A DNA stretch of 64,000 nucleotides. It comes from Cyclobacteriaceae bacterium. GTDB taxonomy: Bacteria; Bacteroidota; Bacteroidia; Cytophagales; Cyclobacteriaceae. The position numbers and the translations under genes are program-made. The DNA lies in assembly GCA_016787755.1 (NCBI GenBank), contig JAEUUA010000023.1, forward strand, positions 717,537 through 781,536. Reading direction: 5' to 3'. This document shows positions 40,591 through 50,046 of the stretch, one piece after another. The notes under the pieces were generated by a model. The model saw only the letters and a program-made list of their open reading frames with translations, was not told where the DNA came from and did no database searches. Position 1 is the first letter of the stretch. Each line of letters starts with the position of its first letter.

Positions 40591-41448
40591 ATGGATATTT
40601 TCAAGGAAATTAGACCCCTAAAGGCTTTTTTAGAGTCTTCAAAAAGAGATTCCGATTCCATTGGATTTGTACCCACTATGGGCGCGCTCCATCAAGGACA
40701 TCTATCCCTCATCCAAGCTTCCAAGCGCGAAAACGCCAAAACAATTTGTAGCATTTATATCAATCCAACTCAGTTTAATAATCCTGATGACCTTGCCAAA
40801 TATCCTAAGACCTTAGCCAGGGATATTGAGTTATTGACTGATGTTGGTTGCGATGTTCTTTTTTGTCCAGAGAACAAAGAGATGTATTCCGTTGAGCCGC
40901 GTTTAAAATTTGATTTTGGATCATTAGAGAGGGTTCTCGAAGGAAAATATCGTCCCGGGCACTTTAGCGGAGTAGCTCTGGTAATCTCGAAGCTCTTTCA
41001 TATTGTAAGCCCCAACAAAGCCTATTTTGGGCAAAAAGATTTCCAACAATTTAAAATCATCGAACAATTGGTGGAAGAGTTGAAGTTTGATGTATCGCTA
41101 CGGTGTATGCCCATCGAACGGGAATCGGATGGGCTTGCCATGTCATCACGCAATACACGTCTCAGCGCTGAACAAAAAGAAAAAGCAACCACCCTATATA
41201 AATGTTTACTGCTGGCTAGTAACCTAATCAAAGACGGCCATACGATGGATTCAATTCGCAAGAAGATTGAAAGCATATTCTTAAAAGTGGATGGCATAAA
41301 ACTTGAATATTTTGAATTGGCAAACACAACAAACTTAATGAGTCTTAAATATGTTGCTGACAAATCCAGCACGGCAATACTTCTTATTGCTGGCTATGTA
41401 GGCGAGGTTCGATTAATTGATAATTTACTATTGACTGATGAGAATTGA
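40591..41448 (+). CDS. panC: Pantothenate synthetase
   Basis: A 285-residue enzyme with the HIGH-like nucleotide loop PTMGALHQGHLSLI, the pantoate-binding ICSIYINPTQFN, GQKDFQQFKII and the KMSKS-like loop LAMSSRNTRLS. It condenses pantoate with beta-alanine using ATP to give pantothenate. Length is standard. The gene overlaps panD by 11 bp, so substrate supply (beta-alanine from PanD) and use are coupled. Confidence 0.97.
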   Translation: MDIFKEIRPLKAFLESSKRDSDSIGFVPTMGALHQGHLSLIQASKRENAKTICSIYINPTQFNNPDDLAKYPKTLARDIELLTDVGCDVLFCPENKEMYSVEPRLKFDFGSLERVLEGKYRPGHFSGVALVISKLFHIVSPNKAYFGQKDFQQFKIIEQLVEELKFDVSLRCMPIERESDGLAMSSRNTRLSAEQKEKATTLYKCLLLASNLIKDGHTMDSIRKKIESIFLKVDGIKLEYFELANTTNLMSLKYVADKSSTAILLIAGYVGEVRLIDNLLLTDEN

Positions 41449-41785
41449 AGTTTTAAAATCTAAAATCCACCGAGTAAAAATTACAGAAGCGGAATTACAT
41501 TATGTGGGGAGTATTACGCTTGACTCATCCTTGATGGATGCAGCTAATCTTATTGAAGGAGAAAAGGTGCAGATTGTTAACGTCAACAATGGCGAACGTT
41601 TGGAAACCTATGTTATTAAAGGAACACCGGGTTCAGGCACGGTATGCCTTAATGGCCCAGCCGCCCGCAAAGCTCAGGTGGGAGATATTGTAATTATTAT
41701 TTCATATGCATCTATGGAATTAGAAGAAGCCAGGAAATTTAAACCATCTTTGATTTTTCCTGATCCTGATAATCGATTAATTTGA
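41438..41785 (+). CDS. panD: Aspartate 1-decarboxylase
   Basis: A 115-residue pyruvoyl enzyme. The self-cleavage site Gly24-Ser25 is visible in HYVGSITLDSSLMDAANL; YVIKGTPGSGTVCLNGPAA and VIIISYASMELEEA are diagnostic. It converts L-aspartate to beta-alanine for pantothenate. It overlaps panC, and both lead into a membrane protein gene 18 bp downstream. Confidence 0.97.
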   Translation: MRIEVLKSKIHRVKITEAELHYVGSITLDSSLMDAANLIEGEKVQIVNVNNGERLETYVIKGTPGSGTVCLNGPAARKAQVGDIVIIISYASMELEEARKFKPSLIFPDPDNRLI

Positions 41786-41803
41786 TCCTCAAACTGGTTT
41801 CAT

Positions 41804-42802
41804 TTGCATCCTAAACTAAAGTCGGCACTTCAATATCTTGTAATGATTGCCATAACGGTTACTTTGTTATGGCTATCGTTGCGTGGTTTGAATGTGGAGG
41901 GTGAAGATAAATCGGAATTTATCTGGAACGCATGGAAGAAGTGCAATAAAGGATATTTGCTAATAATGGCTTTCGTTGCCATGGCAAGTCACGTGTTGCG
42001 CGCGGTGCGTTGGCGAATGCTTTTAGAACCAACCGGTAATAAAGTAACCCTTGGAAATAGCTTTCTCTCGCTAATGATCGGCTACCTGGTAAATATGGCA
42101 GTGCCACGGGGTGGAGAAGTTTCAAGATGTTATAATCTATATAAGCTAGAAGAAACTCCCGTGGAGGTTTCATTCGGAACTGTAGTTGTTGAGCGCATCG
42201 TGGATTTGATTTGCCTCCTCTTACTAATTGGAATTTCATTTGTTGTTGAATGGGCACGGTTAAAAACATTTATTGATACACTGGATTTCTCAAGATCGGG
42301 AGATTCTTCTTTTCCGGTTTGGATCATTGTAGCCATTCTTCTTTTGATGGCTTTTGTGGCTGTCGTTTATTTAATGCGCAACAATCAGAGATTAAGAAAT
42401 ATATTACGTGGATTTAAAGATGGTGCAATGGCTATTTTTAGGTTAGAAAATAAAACACTTTTTATTTTTTATTCTTTTGCTATCTGGATACTCTATTTTG
42501 TGATGAGTTATTTTGTAGTAATCGCTTTTCCTGAAACCCGGGACCTGGGTTTTAGCGCAGTACTCACGTTGTTTGCTATTGGCTCTATTGCCATGGCTGC
42601 TCCCTTACCAGGTGGGGCGGGATCGTATCATACTTTGGTTCCGCTAGGGCTGGTGATGTTATATAATTTGCCCAAAGCTGACGCCATCGCATTCGTATTT
42701 ATCTTTCATGGGTGGCAAACTGTTATTATGATTGTGGCTGGAGTAATATCTTTGGTGATTAGTTACCTGATTATCCGATGGAAGAAAGTGCCCTCAAGAT
42801 AG
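41804..42802 (+). CDS. UPF0104/lysylphosphatidylglycerol synthase-type membrane protein
   Basis: A 332-residue protein starting with TTG at 41804 and containing about eight membrane helices. HVLRAVRWRMLLEPTG, YLVNMAVPRGGEVSRCYNLY and PLPGGAGSYHTLVPLGLVM are family landmarks of the flippase-like domain found at the N-terminus of MprF and in stand-alone UPF0104 proteins. It probably moves lipids across the inner membrane, but no aminoacyl-transferase domain is attached. It follows panD by 18 bp and overlaps the next gene by 25 bp. Confidence 0.85.
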   Translation: MHPKLKSALQYLVMIAITVTLLWLSLRGLNVEGEDKSEFIWNAWKKCNKGYLLIMAFVAMASHVLRAVRWRMLLEPTGNKVTLGNSFLSLMIGYLVNMAVPRGGEVSRCYNLYKLEETPVEVSFGTVVVERIVDLICLLLLIGISFVVEWARLKTFIDTLDFSRSGDSSFPVWIIVAILLLMAFVAVVYLMRNNQRLRNILRGFKDGAMAIFRLENKTLFIFYSFAIWILYFVMSYFVVIAFPETRDLGFSAVLTLFAIGSIAMAAPLPGGAGSYHTLVPLGLVMLYNLPKADAIAFVFIFHGWQTVIMIVAGVISLVISYLIIRWKKVPSR

Positions 42803-43260
42803 TTAGTGTTGCGGAAGCAAAATCAAAAGTAAAAACCTGGCAACAAGCAGGTGAAAAAGTCGTTTTTACTAATGGCTGTTTTGATCTCATTCATTTGGGG
42901 CATGTCGATTACCTCGAGAAGGCAAGAGCGCTTGGTCAAAAATTAGTACTTGGATTAAATACGGACGCCTCTGTAAGCCGATTTAAAGGCCCTGAACGAC
43001 CTTTGCAAGATCAACAGTCTCGAGCGAGAGTGATTGCTGCCATGCAATTTATTGATTTGGTAGTTTTCTTTAATGAGGACACTCCTTTGTCATTAATTTC
43101 TGAATTAGTGCCGGATGTTTTGGTTAAAGGAAGTGACTATTTGACAGAAAATATAGTTGGCGCAGATGTTGTTCAAAAAGCAGGAGGAGTTGTAAAAACC
43201 ATTGATTTTGTGCCTGGGTACTCAACAACTCGTATTGTAGAGAAGATTAAAAAAACTTAA
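42778..43260 (+). CDS. rfaE2: D-glycero-beta-D-manno-heptose 1-phosphate adenylyltransferase
   Basis: A 160-residue cytidylyltransferase-fold protein with TNGCFDLIHLGHVDYL (HxGH nucleotide motif), GLNTDASVSRFKGPERP and YSTTRIVEKIKK. It matches the stand-alone C-terminal domain of HldE/RfaE, which activates heptose-1-phosphate with ATP for LPS core synthesis; the kinase half is not in the window. The start overlaps the UPF0104 gene by 25 bp, so translation is coupled. Confidence 0.93.
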   Translation: MEESALKIVSVAEAKSKVKTWQQAGEKVVFTNGCFDLIHLGHVDYLEKARALGQKLVLGLNTDASVSRFKGPERPLQDQQSRARVIAAMQFIDLVVFFNEDTPLSLISELVPDVLVKGSDYLTENIVGADVVQKAGGVVKTIDFVPGYSTTRIVEKIKKT

Positions 43261-43271
43261 AAATAATAACT

Positions 43272-43973
43272 ATGGGATTTGGAGCATTATTCATTACCGG
43301 GTTCTTCATGTTGGTCGGTTGGCTTGTAAGTTCAAGGCTGAAGAACAAATTCAAAAAGTATTCTGAGATTCGATTAACAAAGGATTTAACAGGAGCTGAA
43401 ATTGCCCGCTTAATGTTGGCAGACAATGGGATCAATGATGTGAAGGTGATCTCGGTTGAAGGTCAACTAACCGACCATTATAATCCTGCTGATAAGACTG
43501 TAAACTTAAGTCAAGACGTTTTTAATGGCCGCAATGCGGCTGCCACGGCTGTGGCCGCTCATGAGTGTGGTCATGCAGTACAACACGCCAAGGCGTATAG
43601 TATGTTGCAGTTTCGCTCGGCCATGGTACCCATTCAAAATGTCAGTGCTAAAATTCTCAATTTCATTTTGATAGCCATGATGTTTGGTGCTTATGCTTTG
43701 GGAGGAATATTTTCACCTGATTTTGCTTTGATGGTGATCATTGCATGTTACGGTGTTTTTGCACTTTTTGCTTTAGTTACCCTTCCGGTAGAATTTGATG
43801 CAAGCAAGAGGGCGTTAGCTTGGATTGAAACTCGGGGTATCGTAACTCGCCAGGAACATGATATGGCAAAAGATGCATTAAACAGTGCTGCGATGACGTA
43901 TGTAGTTGCAGCCATTGGTGCAATTACCATGCTTTTATATTACGTAATGATCTTCCTGGGAAGGAGAGATTAG
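43272..43973 (+). CDS. Zinc metallopeptidase, YugP family, membrane-bound
   Basis: A 233-residue protein with an N-terminal helix (6-20), the zinc site AAHECGHAVQHAKAY (HExxH form HECGH) and three C-terminal membrane helices, with PVEFDASKRALAW between them, as in YugP-type putative membrane proteases. Substrates are unknown. It starts 11 bp after rfaE2 and ends the panC-panD-UPF0104-rfaE2 gene string, which a strong terminator closes. Confidence 0.9.
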   Translation: MGFGALFITGFFMLVGWLVSSRLKNKFKKYSEIRLTKDLTGAEIARLMLADNGINDVKVISVEGQLTDHYNPADKTVNLSQDVFNGRNAAATAVAAHECGHAVQHAKAYSMLQFRSAMVPIQNVSAKILNFILIAMMFGAYALGGIFSPDFALMVIIACYGVFALFALVTLPVEFDASKRALAWIETRGIVTRQEHDMAKDALNSAAMTYVVAAIGAITMLLYYVMIFLGRRD

Positions 43974-44000
43974 AATTAAACTAAAGAAATTATAATTTGC

Positions 44001-44032
44001 AGACCTGTGATAAACTCACAGGTCTTTTTTTT
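44001..44032 (+). terminator. Rho-independent terminator
   Basis: AGACCTGTG-ATAAACT-CACAGGTCT followed by a run of T's, closing the pan gene string. Confidence 0.92.
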
Positions 44033-44061
44033 GTTCTTGAATTGAAGTTAACTTGTACCTT

Positions 44062-45198
44062 ATGAATTTTGAATTATCCGAAGAACAATTGGCAGTGCAA
44101 GCTGCCGCTCGCGATTTTGCTCAAACCGAACTTTTGCCAGGTGTGATTGAACGAGACACGGAACAGAAATTTCCTGCAGAACAAATCAAAAAGATGGGTG
44201 AGTTGGGCTTTATGGGTATGATGGTTGAACCTAAGTATAACGGGGGCGGCATGGATACCATTTCCTATGTACTTGCCATAGAAGAAATATCGAAAATTGA
44301 TGCTTCGGTTTCGGTTTGTATGTCGGTAAATAATTCTCTGGTGTGTTGGGGGCTTGAGCGTTTTGGTTCAGAAGAACAAAAGGAAAAGTATTTAAAACCT
44401 TTGGCAGCTAAGGGCATTGGGGCATTTTGTTTATCAGAGCCAGAAGCAGGATCGGACGCCACTAGTCAGCGAACCACAGCGGAAGACAAGGGAGATTATT
44501 ACTTATTAAACGGTACAAAAAACTGGATCACCAACGGTAAGAGTGCAAGCACCTATTTGGTAATTGCACAGACGGATCCTTCCAAGCGGCACAAAGGAAT
44601 TAATGCATTGATTGTTGAACAGGGTATGGAAGGCTTTGTGGTAGGAAAGAAAGAAGATAAGATGGGCATCCGAGGTTCGGATACTCATTCACTGATGTTT
44701 ACCGATGTAAAAGTTCCAAAAGCAAATAGAATCGGTGATGATGGTTTTGGTTTTACATTCGCCATGACAACCTTGAATGGCGGTAGAATAGGAATTGCTT
44801 CACAGGCTTTGGGCATTGCAGCGGGGGCATATGAGTTGGCTCTTAAATATTCTAAAGAACGAAAAGCATTCGGCAAACATTTATCTGAGCATCAGGCCAT
44901 TCAGTTTAAACTGGCAGACATGGCAACAAAAATCGACAGTGCTCGGTTGTTAATTTGGAAGGCTGCCACATTAAAAGATCAAAAGAAAGATTTTGTGAAA
45001 GCAGCAGCGATGGCGAAATTATATGCGTCACAGATCGCACAAGAAGTAACCACAGAAGCTGTGCAAATACATGGAGGCTACGGATACGTAAAGGAATTTC
45101 ACGTTGAACGATTAATGCGCGATGCCAAGATCACCCAGATTTACGAAGGCACTACTGAAATTCAAAAGATGGTTATCTCCCGAGAACTTTTACGATAG
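44062..45198 (+). CDS. Acyl-CoA dehydrogenase
   Basis: About 378 residues from ATG 44062 (a frame start at 44053 adds three residues). Typical FAD-enzyme landmarks are FCLSEPEAGSDATSQRTTAE, NGTKNWITNGKSA, MGIRGSDTHSLMFTDVKVP and QIYEGTTEIQKMVISRELL, which contains the usual catalytic Glu of short-chain enzymes. It oxidises acyl-CoA to 2-enoyl-CoA and passes electrons to ETF. Chain-length preference is probably short or medium, inferred from the Glu position. It is monocistronic and convergent with the secreted protease gene. Confidence 0.95.
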   Translation: MNFELSEEQLAVQAAARDFAQTELLPGVIERDTEQKFPAEQIKKMGELGFMGMMVEPKYNGGGMDTISYVLAIEEISKIDASVSVCMSVNNSLVCWGLERFGSEEQKEKYLKPLAAKGIGAFCLSEPEAGSDATSQRTTAEDKGDYYLLNGTKNWITNGKSASTYLVIAQTDPSKRHKGINALIVEQGMEGFVVGKKEDKMGIRGSDTHSLMFTDVKVPKANRIGDDGFGFTFAMTTLNGGRIGIASQALGIAAGAYELALKYSKERKAFGKHLSEHQAIQFKLADMATKIDSARLLIWKAATLKDQKKDFVKAAAMAKLYASQIAQEVTTEAVQIHGGYGYVKEFHVERLMRDAKITQIYEGTTEIQKMVISRELLR

Positions 45199-45209
45199 AG
45201 ATTGCAGTT

Positions 45210-48200
45210 CTAATTTGATGATTTAACAAATTTTCCGGTAATAGACGTTCCATCATTTATTAATAAGCGGATATAATATATCCCTTCAGCCCAATCAGAA
45301 ATTAGAAGGTCAATTTTAGTTGTTTCGCTTGTCAAGGAAATAGGTTGATTTGCAATAGCACCACCTAGGGCATTAATGACTTGTAACTGAGCATTCCCAG
45401 AAATATCGCTTTCTCCTATTTCTATAGAAACCCTTCCTTGTACTGAAGGATTTGGATAAACAGAAAGCGAAACGCTTTGCTGTTCAACACCCGTAACTGG
45501 TCCCTGGATACTGAGATTATCAATGGCCCAACCCCAACCATTCTTTTCACTATCCGAAGCAAGTCTAAACCTTATGAGGGCGCTCTGTCCCGCTACAAAT
45601 TTTCCTGAAGAAGTTAAGTTTAATAAGCGTGTCCTATATAAGGAAGGACTTCCGCTACCCCCAAGGTCATAATTGCTTTTCCAATTTGGATTACCAAGGG
45701 AGGTGTATGGGTCAAGGAAACTCTCCCACGTAGCACCGTTATCTTTAGAGCCCTCGATTACAACAAAATCTTTAATGGACGCTCCCGAATACTCTACAAG
45801 TACAATTTCGTCAAATAGCATAAATGGGTTGGTTGCACTTATGGTGATGGGTTTCGTTAACGTATAAGTATAATTTGAAATCGAATTCGTTATTCCAAAA
45901 CCCGTTGGATAGGGATGCATACTATGAATGGCTCCATTGCTGAACCCTAAAGGTTGTGAAACACTAAAAAAATTTCCAACAAAATCTAAATTACTTGAAT
46001 TGAAGTCTGCCACGTATTGAGTAACCGGGGCACCTAAATTAATGATGGGTACTTTGAAAAAAAACCCAGCGGGTACAGTAGTTTGATTGCCAACCATATC
46101 AAGACACCTGATCTGGTATTCTATCAGATCATTGGCTACCAAGCCAGCAAGGGGCTGGATAAGTGTATATTGTGTAACCCCCTCGGTTATCGGTACTTCT
46201 TCTGTGGTTATGGCTCCCCCGTTTAATTTAATATCCACAAAAAGTTTATCTACTCCTGAGGCATCACTCGGTTTTATTACAATCGGCAAGGTCTCCGTTC
46301 CAAGTACTACGTAATCAGCATGATCATGTAAAACTGTGGGGGGGGTATCATCGATCTGAATCCTTAGGTTGTCAATGACCCAGCCCCATCCTGCTGCACC
46401 TGGGTCACTAAATAATCTAAATCGAATGACTACCTCATCATTCGTGTCAAATTTATCCTGCAAATTCATAAGGCGCGCTCTAAACAAACTGGGATCGCCC
46501 ACGGCAGTTGAAATATTATTTGAAATGGAACTATTGTATCTTGTTAACCAAGGAGTAAAATCCCGCGAATCATATCCATTGGCAATCGTTGTCCAGGTTA
46601 TTCCTCCATCCTTACTGCCGTCTACCACCACGTAATCGTAAAAATCCTCACTCGGAAAAGTCGATCCCGTTTCCCCGGGTTCAACAAGCACAACCTCATC
46701 AAACTTAACGGTTGCATCCACTTCCTTAACTCGAATAGGCACGCGAAGTTGATACACCCATTCAAAGCGATTATTAGGAGACCCCTGGCCTTCGGGGTAC
46801 GGATGGTTGGTGTGAATGGCACCTGTCGAAAAACCAGCTTCGACCCGAATCGAGAATTCCTGACTTCCGAAAAAATCTTGGGATGAGGCGGTTATGTTGT
46901 CAAAATTATTGGAATAAGAATCTTGTGTAGAAGCCAGACTTACAACATTTACCGGGTAAAATCCGGGAGATACCTTTGGGATGGATGCTGTATTGGGTGT
47001 ATTGGCCTGATCAATAGCGCGAATCCGATATTCAATTTTATCACCATTGGCTAATCCCAAACCTACGTATGAAATTTTTTGTGAGTAGGTTGAATCTGTT
47101 CCTGTAACTAAATTCATCGGCAAGGTTTGAAGGGAACCTGTCACGCCACTCTTTGTAATTTTATAGTCTACAAAAACATTAGCTACAGCAATATTATCAG
47201 AAACAATCGCACTTACTTCAAAATCGCTATCGGAAGATTTAACAAAGGCAACGGGCGAATGAGAGAAGAATGGCCCCTTTGTATCAGGCCCTGCTTCAAA
47301 CACAAAAAATCTGTTTACTGGTACTTTGCCGTCTTCAGCATAAACCCCCGGCTTACGAATAGTTCTGTTTAAATTGTCAACTACTGAAATAAAATAGCCA
47401 TAATTAGTCGCTGACCCAGTGGCAGGAATAGATGCTGCAAATTCATTGGCAACCCCTGTCCCGGTCATGGCAACGGTTGTTAAGGTTGTGCCATTGATGG
47501 TATAAGTAAGTTTTACTTCGCCCGGGTTATAATTATAACTGTTCAAATTATCGGCTACTAATTGAACTTTCACTTCGAAGTTAGTCGACACATTTTCAGT
47601 ATTCTTTAATCGTGAGTGAATGATTTGTGTATGTACCCAACCCATATCAGCCAGCATTTTCATTACAATTGTTCCAGGATTGAGATGTACTTCTGCATTT
47701 CCAATTTGTGGAGTCATTAATGCGTTTTCAGTCCCGTTGTAAGTTAGTTCGTCTAAGTGAGCAATGCTTGATCCTGATTGAAATGGACTTGGAGCGAACA
47801 ATTGTGCACGATTATTCACTGCACCATTCTTATTTAATTGAGGTGTTTTAAACCACAAAGGGGAGGTGGTTAGTTGGGTTTTTAAAGTGGTAGATGGGAG
47901 GAAAAAATTTTGTACTAAATTCTCATCGTTATTATTTTCAATAAAATGGTCGTAAATAACGTGCAGGTTTGAAAAGAAACTTGAAATCTCCCCATTATCC
48001 CCATTAACATTATACCCTTTGGTAATACCGAGTCCGTGACCAATCTCATGCAGTACTACCGTAGTGAAGTCTGTTTTTCCGGGTTGAGGGATGCCGTCCG
48101 TTCCAAAGTACCAATTGCTGAACGAACTGTTGAATTGAGCGAAAATATCAGGGTCAGCATCATTAAATTCTTTCTTAGCCATTTTTTCGGCTAAGGCAAC

Positions 48201-48653
48201 AGGATACCAGGTCAATACTTTTTGTGCTCCGTCAAAATCACGGATATACGTACCCGGGCTTGCACCTCCCAAAACCGAATTGGTAGATCCGTTGGAATCG
48301 GTAATGGGTTGCCAAACAGCACGAATTCTAACTGGGACTTCCGTTTCAATCAGCGATGCCCAAATATCTACCGCTTTTTGAAAAGCAACTTGAGCTTCAG
48401 GAGAAAATCCAATGTAGGTTACTTCAAACGCAGTTGAATTTGTTTTAGCATGCTTATTGGATTTCCATTTTTCATAGGCTTCTGGAGGCGGGATCACAGT
48501 ACCCATATTTTCCGCTCGGCTATAGCAAACAATATCGAAAGGGGGGCTAATACTTGCTTGAGCAGGAAGTCTGTCTTGTACTTGTGCTTGAATAGAAAAT
48601 GTAAGAAAGAAGGATAGGCCAAGTCCCAGGAAAATCTTACCCATAACGGTCAA
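45210..48653 (-). CDS. Large secreted metalloprotease-like protein with type IX secretion signal
   Basis: A 1147-residue protein with a signal peptide (FLTFSIQAQ; ATGs at 48653 and 48644). Residues 60-340 look like a reprolysin-type zinc protease with LHEIGHGLGITKG (His202, Glu203, His206). Ig-like strands (about 360-570) and two similar jelly-roll modules with internal homology (SNNFDNITASSQDFFGS, DFNSSNLDFVGNFFS; both with GWGW-x-IDNL) follow. The C-terminus VYPNPSVQGRVSIEIG to ITGKFVKSSN is a type A type IX sorting domain, so it is exported through the outer membrane and anchored or released. The substrate is unknown. Confidence 0.88.
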   Translation of the reverse strand: MTVMGKIFLGLGLSFFLTFSIQAQVQDRLPAQASISPPFDIVCYSRAENMGTVIPPPEAYEKWKSNKHAKTNSTAFEVTYIGFSPEAQVAFQKAVDIWASLIETEVPVRIRAVWQPITDSNGSTNSVLGGASPGTYIRDFDGAQKVLTWYPVALAEKMAKKEFNDADPDIFAQFNSSFSNWYFGTDGIPQPGKTDFTTVVLHEIGHGLGITKGYNVNGDNGEISSFFSNLHVIYDHFIENNNDENLVQNFFLPSTTLKTQLTTSPLWFKTPQLNKNGAVNNRAQLFAPSPFQSGSSIAHLDELTYNGTENALMTPQIGNAEVHLNPGTIVMKMLADMGWVHTQIIHSRLKNTENVSTNFEVKVQLVADNLNSYNYNPGEVKLTYTINGTTLTTVAMTGTGVANEFAASIPATGSATNYGYFISVVDNLNRTIRKPGVYAEDGKVPVNRFFVFEAGPDTKGPFFSHSPVAFVKSSDSDFEVSAIVSDNIAVANVFVDYKITKSGVTGSLQTLPMNLVTGTDSTYSQKISYVGLGLANGDKIEYRIRAIDQANTPNTASIPKVSPGFYPVNVVSLASTQDSYSNNFDNITASSQDFFGSQEFSIRVEAGFSTGAIHTNHPYPEGQGSPNNRFEWVYQLRVPIRVKEVDATVKFDEVVLVEPGETGSTFPSEDFYDYVVVDGSKDGGITWTTIANGYDSRDFTPWLTRYNSSISNNISTAVGDPSLFRARLMNLQDKFDTNDEVVIRFRLFSDPGAAGWGWVIDNLRIQIDDTPPTVLHDHADYVVLGTETLPIVIKPSDASGVDKLFVDIKLNGGAITTEEVPITEGVTQYTLIQPLAGLVANDLIEYQIRCLDMVGNQTTVPAGFFFKVPIINLGAPVTQYVADFNSSNLDFVGNFFSVSQPLGFSNGAIHSMHPYPTGFGITNSISNYTYTLTKPITISATNPFMLFDEIVLVEYSGASIKDFVVIEGSKDNGATWESFLDPYTSLGNPNWKSNYDLGGSGSPSLYRTRLLNLTSSGKFVAGQSALIRFRLASDSEKNGWGWAIDNLSIQGPVTGVEQQSVSLSVYPNPSVQGRVSIEIGESDISGNAQLQVINALGGAIANQPISLTSETTKIDLLISDWAEGIYYIRLLINDGTSITGKFVKSSN

Positions 48654-48714
48654 TTTTTTTTAAAAGTAGGAATAAAGTAGCGTCTTTTTTATTGTTAAAA
48701 TCCCCAAAAGGTAA

Positions 48715-50046
48715 CTAGATTAAATTACGGGCTTTTAACTCCAGATACTTATTAATCGTGTTTACGGTAAGTTTTTCAGGGCTGGTAAGGATGGATTGAA
48801 TGCCATGCGTGTGAAGCTCTTTCGTAATTAATTTCTTCTCATAACTAAAGCGTTCAGCAATGGCCTTATAATAAATTTCTTTAAGTCCCATTGCCGGTAG
48901 ATCAGTCAATTTGCGAAGCTCCGTGTTTTCAAAAAACACAACGACTAATAAATGTGACCTATTTAGATTGAGTAAATATGGAAGTTGTCGATGCAAACTA
49001 TGAATGCTTTCAAAATTGGTAAATAACAATAATAAACTTCGCTGAGTAATCCGTTTACGGATGGTAGCATACAATACGGAGAAATCTGTTTCCTGATAAG
49101 CTGTTTTTTGATTGTACAACACCTCCTGAATAACACTCATTTGATTATTGAGTCGCGCGGCTGGAAGAAAATTTCCAATCTTATCCTGAAATGTAATTAA
49201 TCCGGCTTTATCAGATTTTTTTATGGCTATGTTTGAAATAACAAGTGATGCATTTATTGCATAGTCGAGCAAACTCATTCCCGCAAAAGGCATTTGCATA
49301 ACACGGCCCTTATCAATTAATGAATACACTTGTTGGGAACGCTCGTCTTGATATTGATTCACCATCAATCTTGATTTGCGTGCTGTCGCTTTCCAGTTTA
49401 CTGTTCTAAAGTCATCACCAGACACATACTCTTTGATTAGTTCAAACTCCTGGTTCTGTCCAATACGTCTGATTTTTTTAATCCCGGTTTCGGTTAACCG
49501 ATGACTTATGGCCAGCAATTCGTACTTGCGCATTTGCATATACGAAGGATACACGGGTACAATCTTATCGTATGAGAAGCGAAATCTGCGCGCAATCAAT
49601 TGCAAGGGAGACCTTGCCAGAATGTTAACTCCTCCAAAAGAATATTCTCCCCGCTTAACAGGCCTGAGTGTATACTTTATTACTTTTTGATCGCCAGCAC
49701 CCAGTAAAAGATTGAATTCTAAATCCCTTCGTTGAAACTGATGTGGAATTTCATCAAATACGCGCAACGAAACAGTGAACGAATAAAAATTTTCGAAATG
49801 AATTTGGATTTCGTTTTCGTCTCCGTTTGAGAGTTTATCGGCAACTTTTCGCTCGGCACGTATACCACGTGTTGTTCGAAACAACAAAACCAGATCGGTT
49901 GCCAAGACACTGAATAAAAGAAAGACAAGAATTTTGGGAATAAAGTATCCACCCCCCAACACGAACGTGATAATGAATAGAACGACTACTAATCCAACAC
50001 ATAGGAAAAGCCGATTGCCTAAATATAGTTGGCGGATGATTTTCAC
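48715..50046 (-). CDS. DUF58-domain protein
   Basis: A 443-residue protein with two N-terminal membrane helices (about 14-54) and a central DUF58 domain with GGVNILARSPLQL, the signature EYVSGDDFRTVNWKATARKSRLMVNQYQDERSQ, and a von Willebrand A-like C-terminal part. DUF58 proteins pair with MoxR ATPases. Its start codon overlaps the stop of the moxR gene by one base, so it is the last gene of a tightly packed six-gene set. Confidence 0.92.
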   Translation of the reverse strand: MKIIRQLYLGNRLFLCVGLVVVLFIITFVLGGGYFIPKILVFLLFSVLATDLVLLFRTTRGIRAERKVADKLSNGDENEIQIHFENFYSFTVSLRVFDEIPHQFQRRDLEFNLLLGAGDQKVIKYTLRPVKRGEYSFGGVNILARSPLQLIARRFRFSYDKIVPVYPSYMQMRKYELLAISHRLTETGIKKIRRIGQNQEFELIKEYVSGDDFRTVNWKATARKSRLMVNQYQDERSQQVYSLIDKGRVMQMPFAGMSLLDYAINASLVISNIAIKKSDKAGLITFQDKIGNFLPAARLNNQMSVIQEVLYNQKTAYQETDFSVLYATIRKRITQRSLLLLFTNFESIHSLHRQLPYLLNLNRSHLLVVVFFENTELRKLTDLPAMGLKEIYYKAIAERFSYEKKLITKELHTHGIQSILTSPEKLTVNTINKYLELKARNLI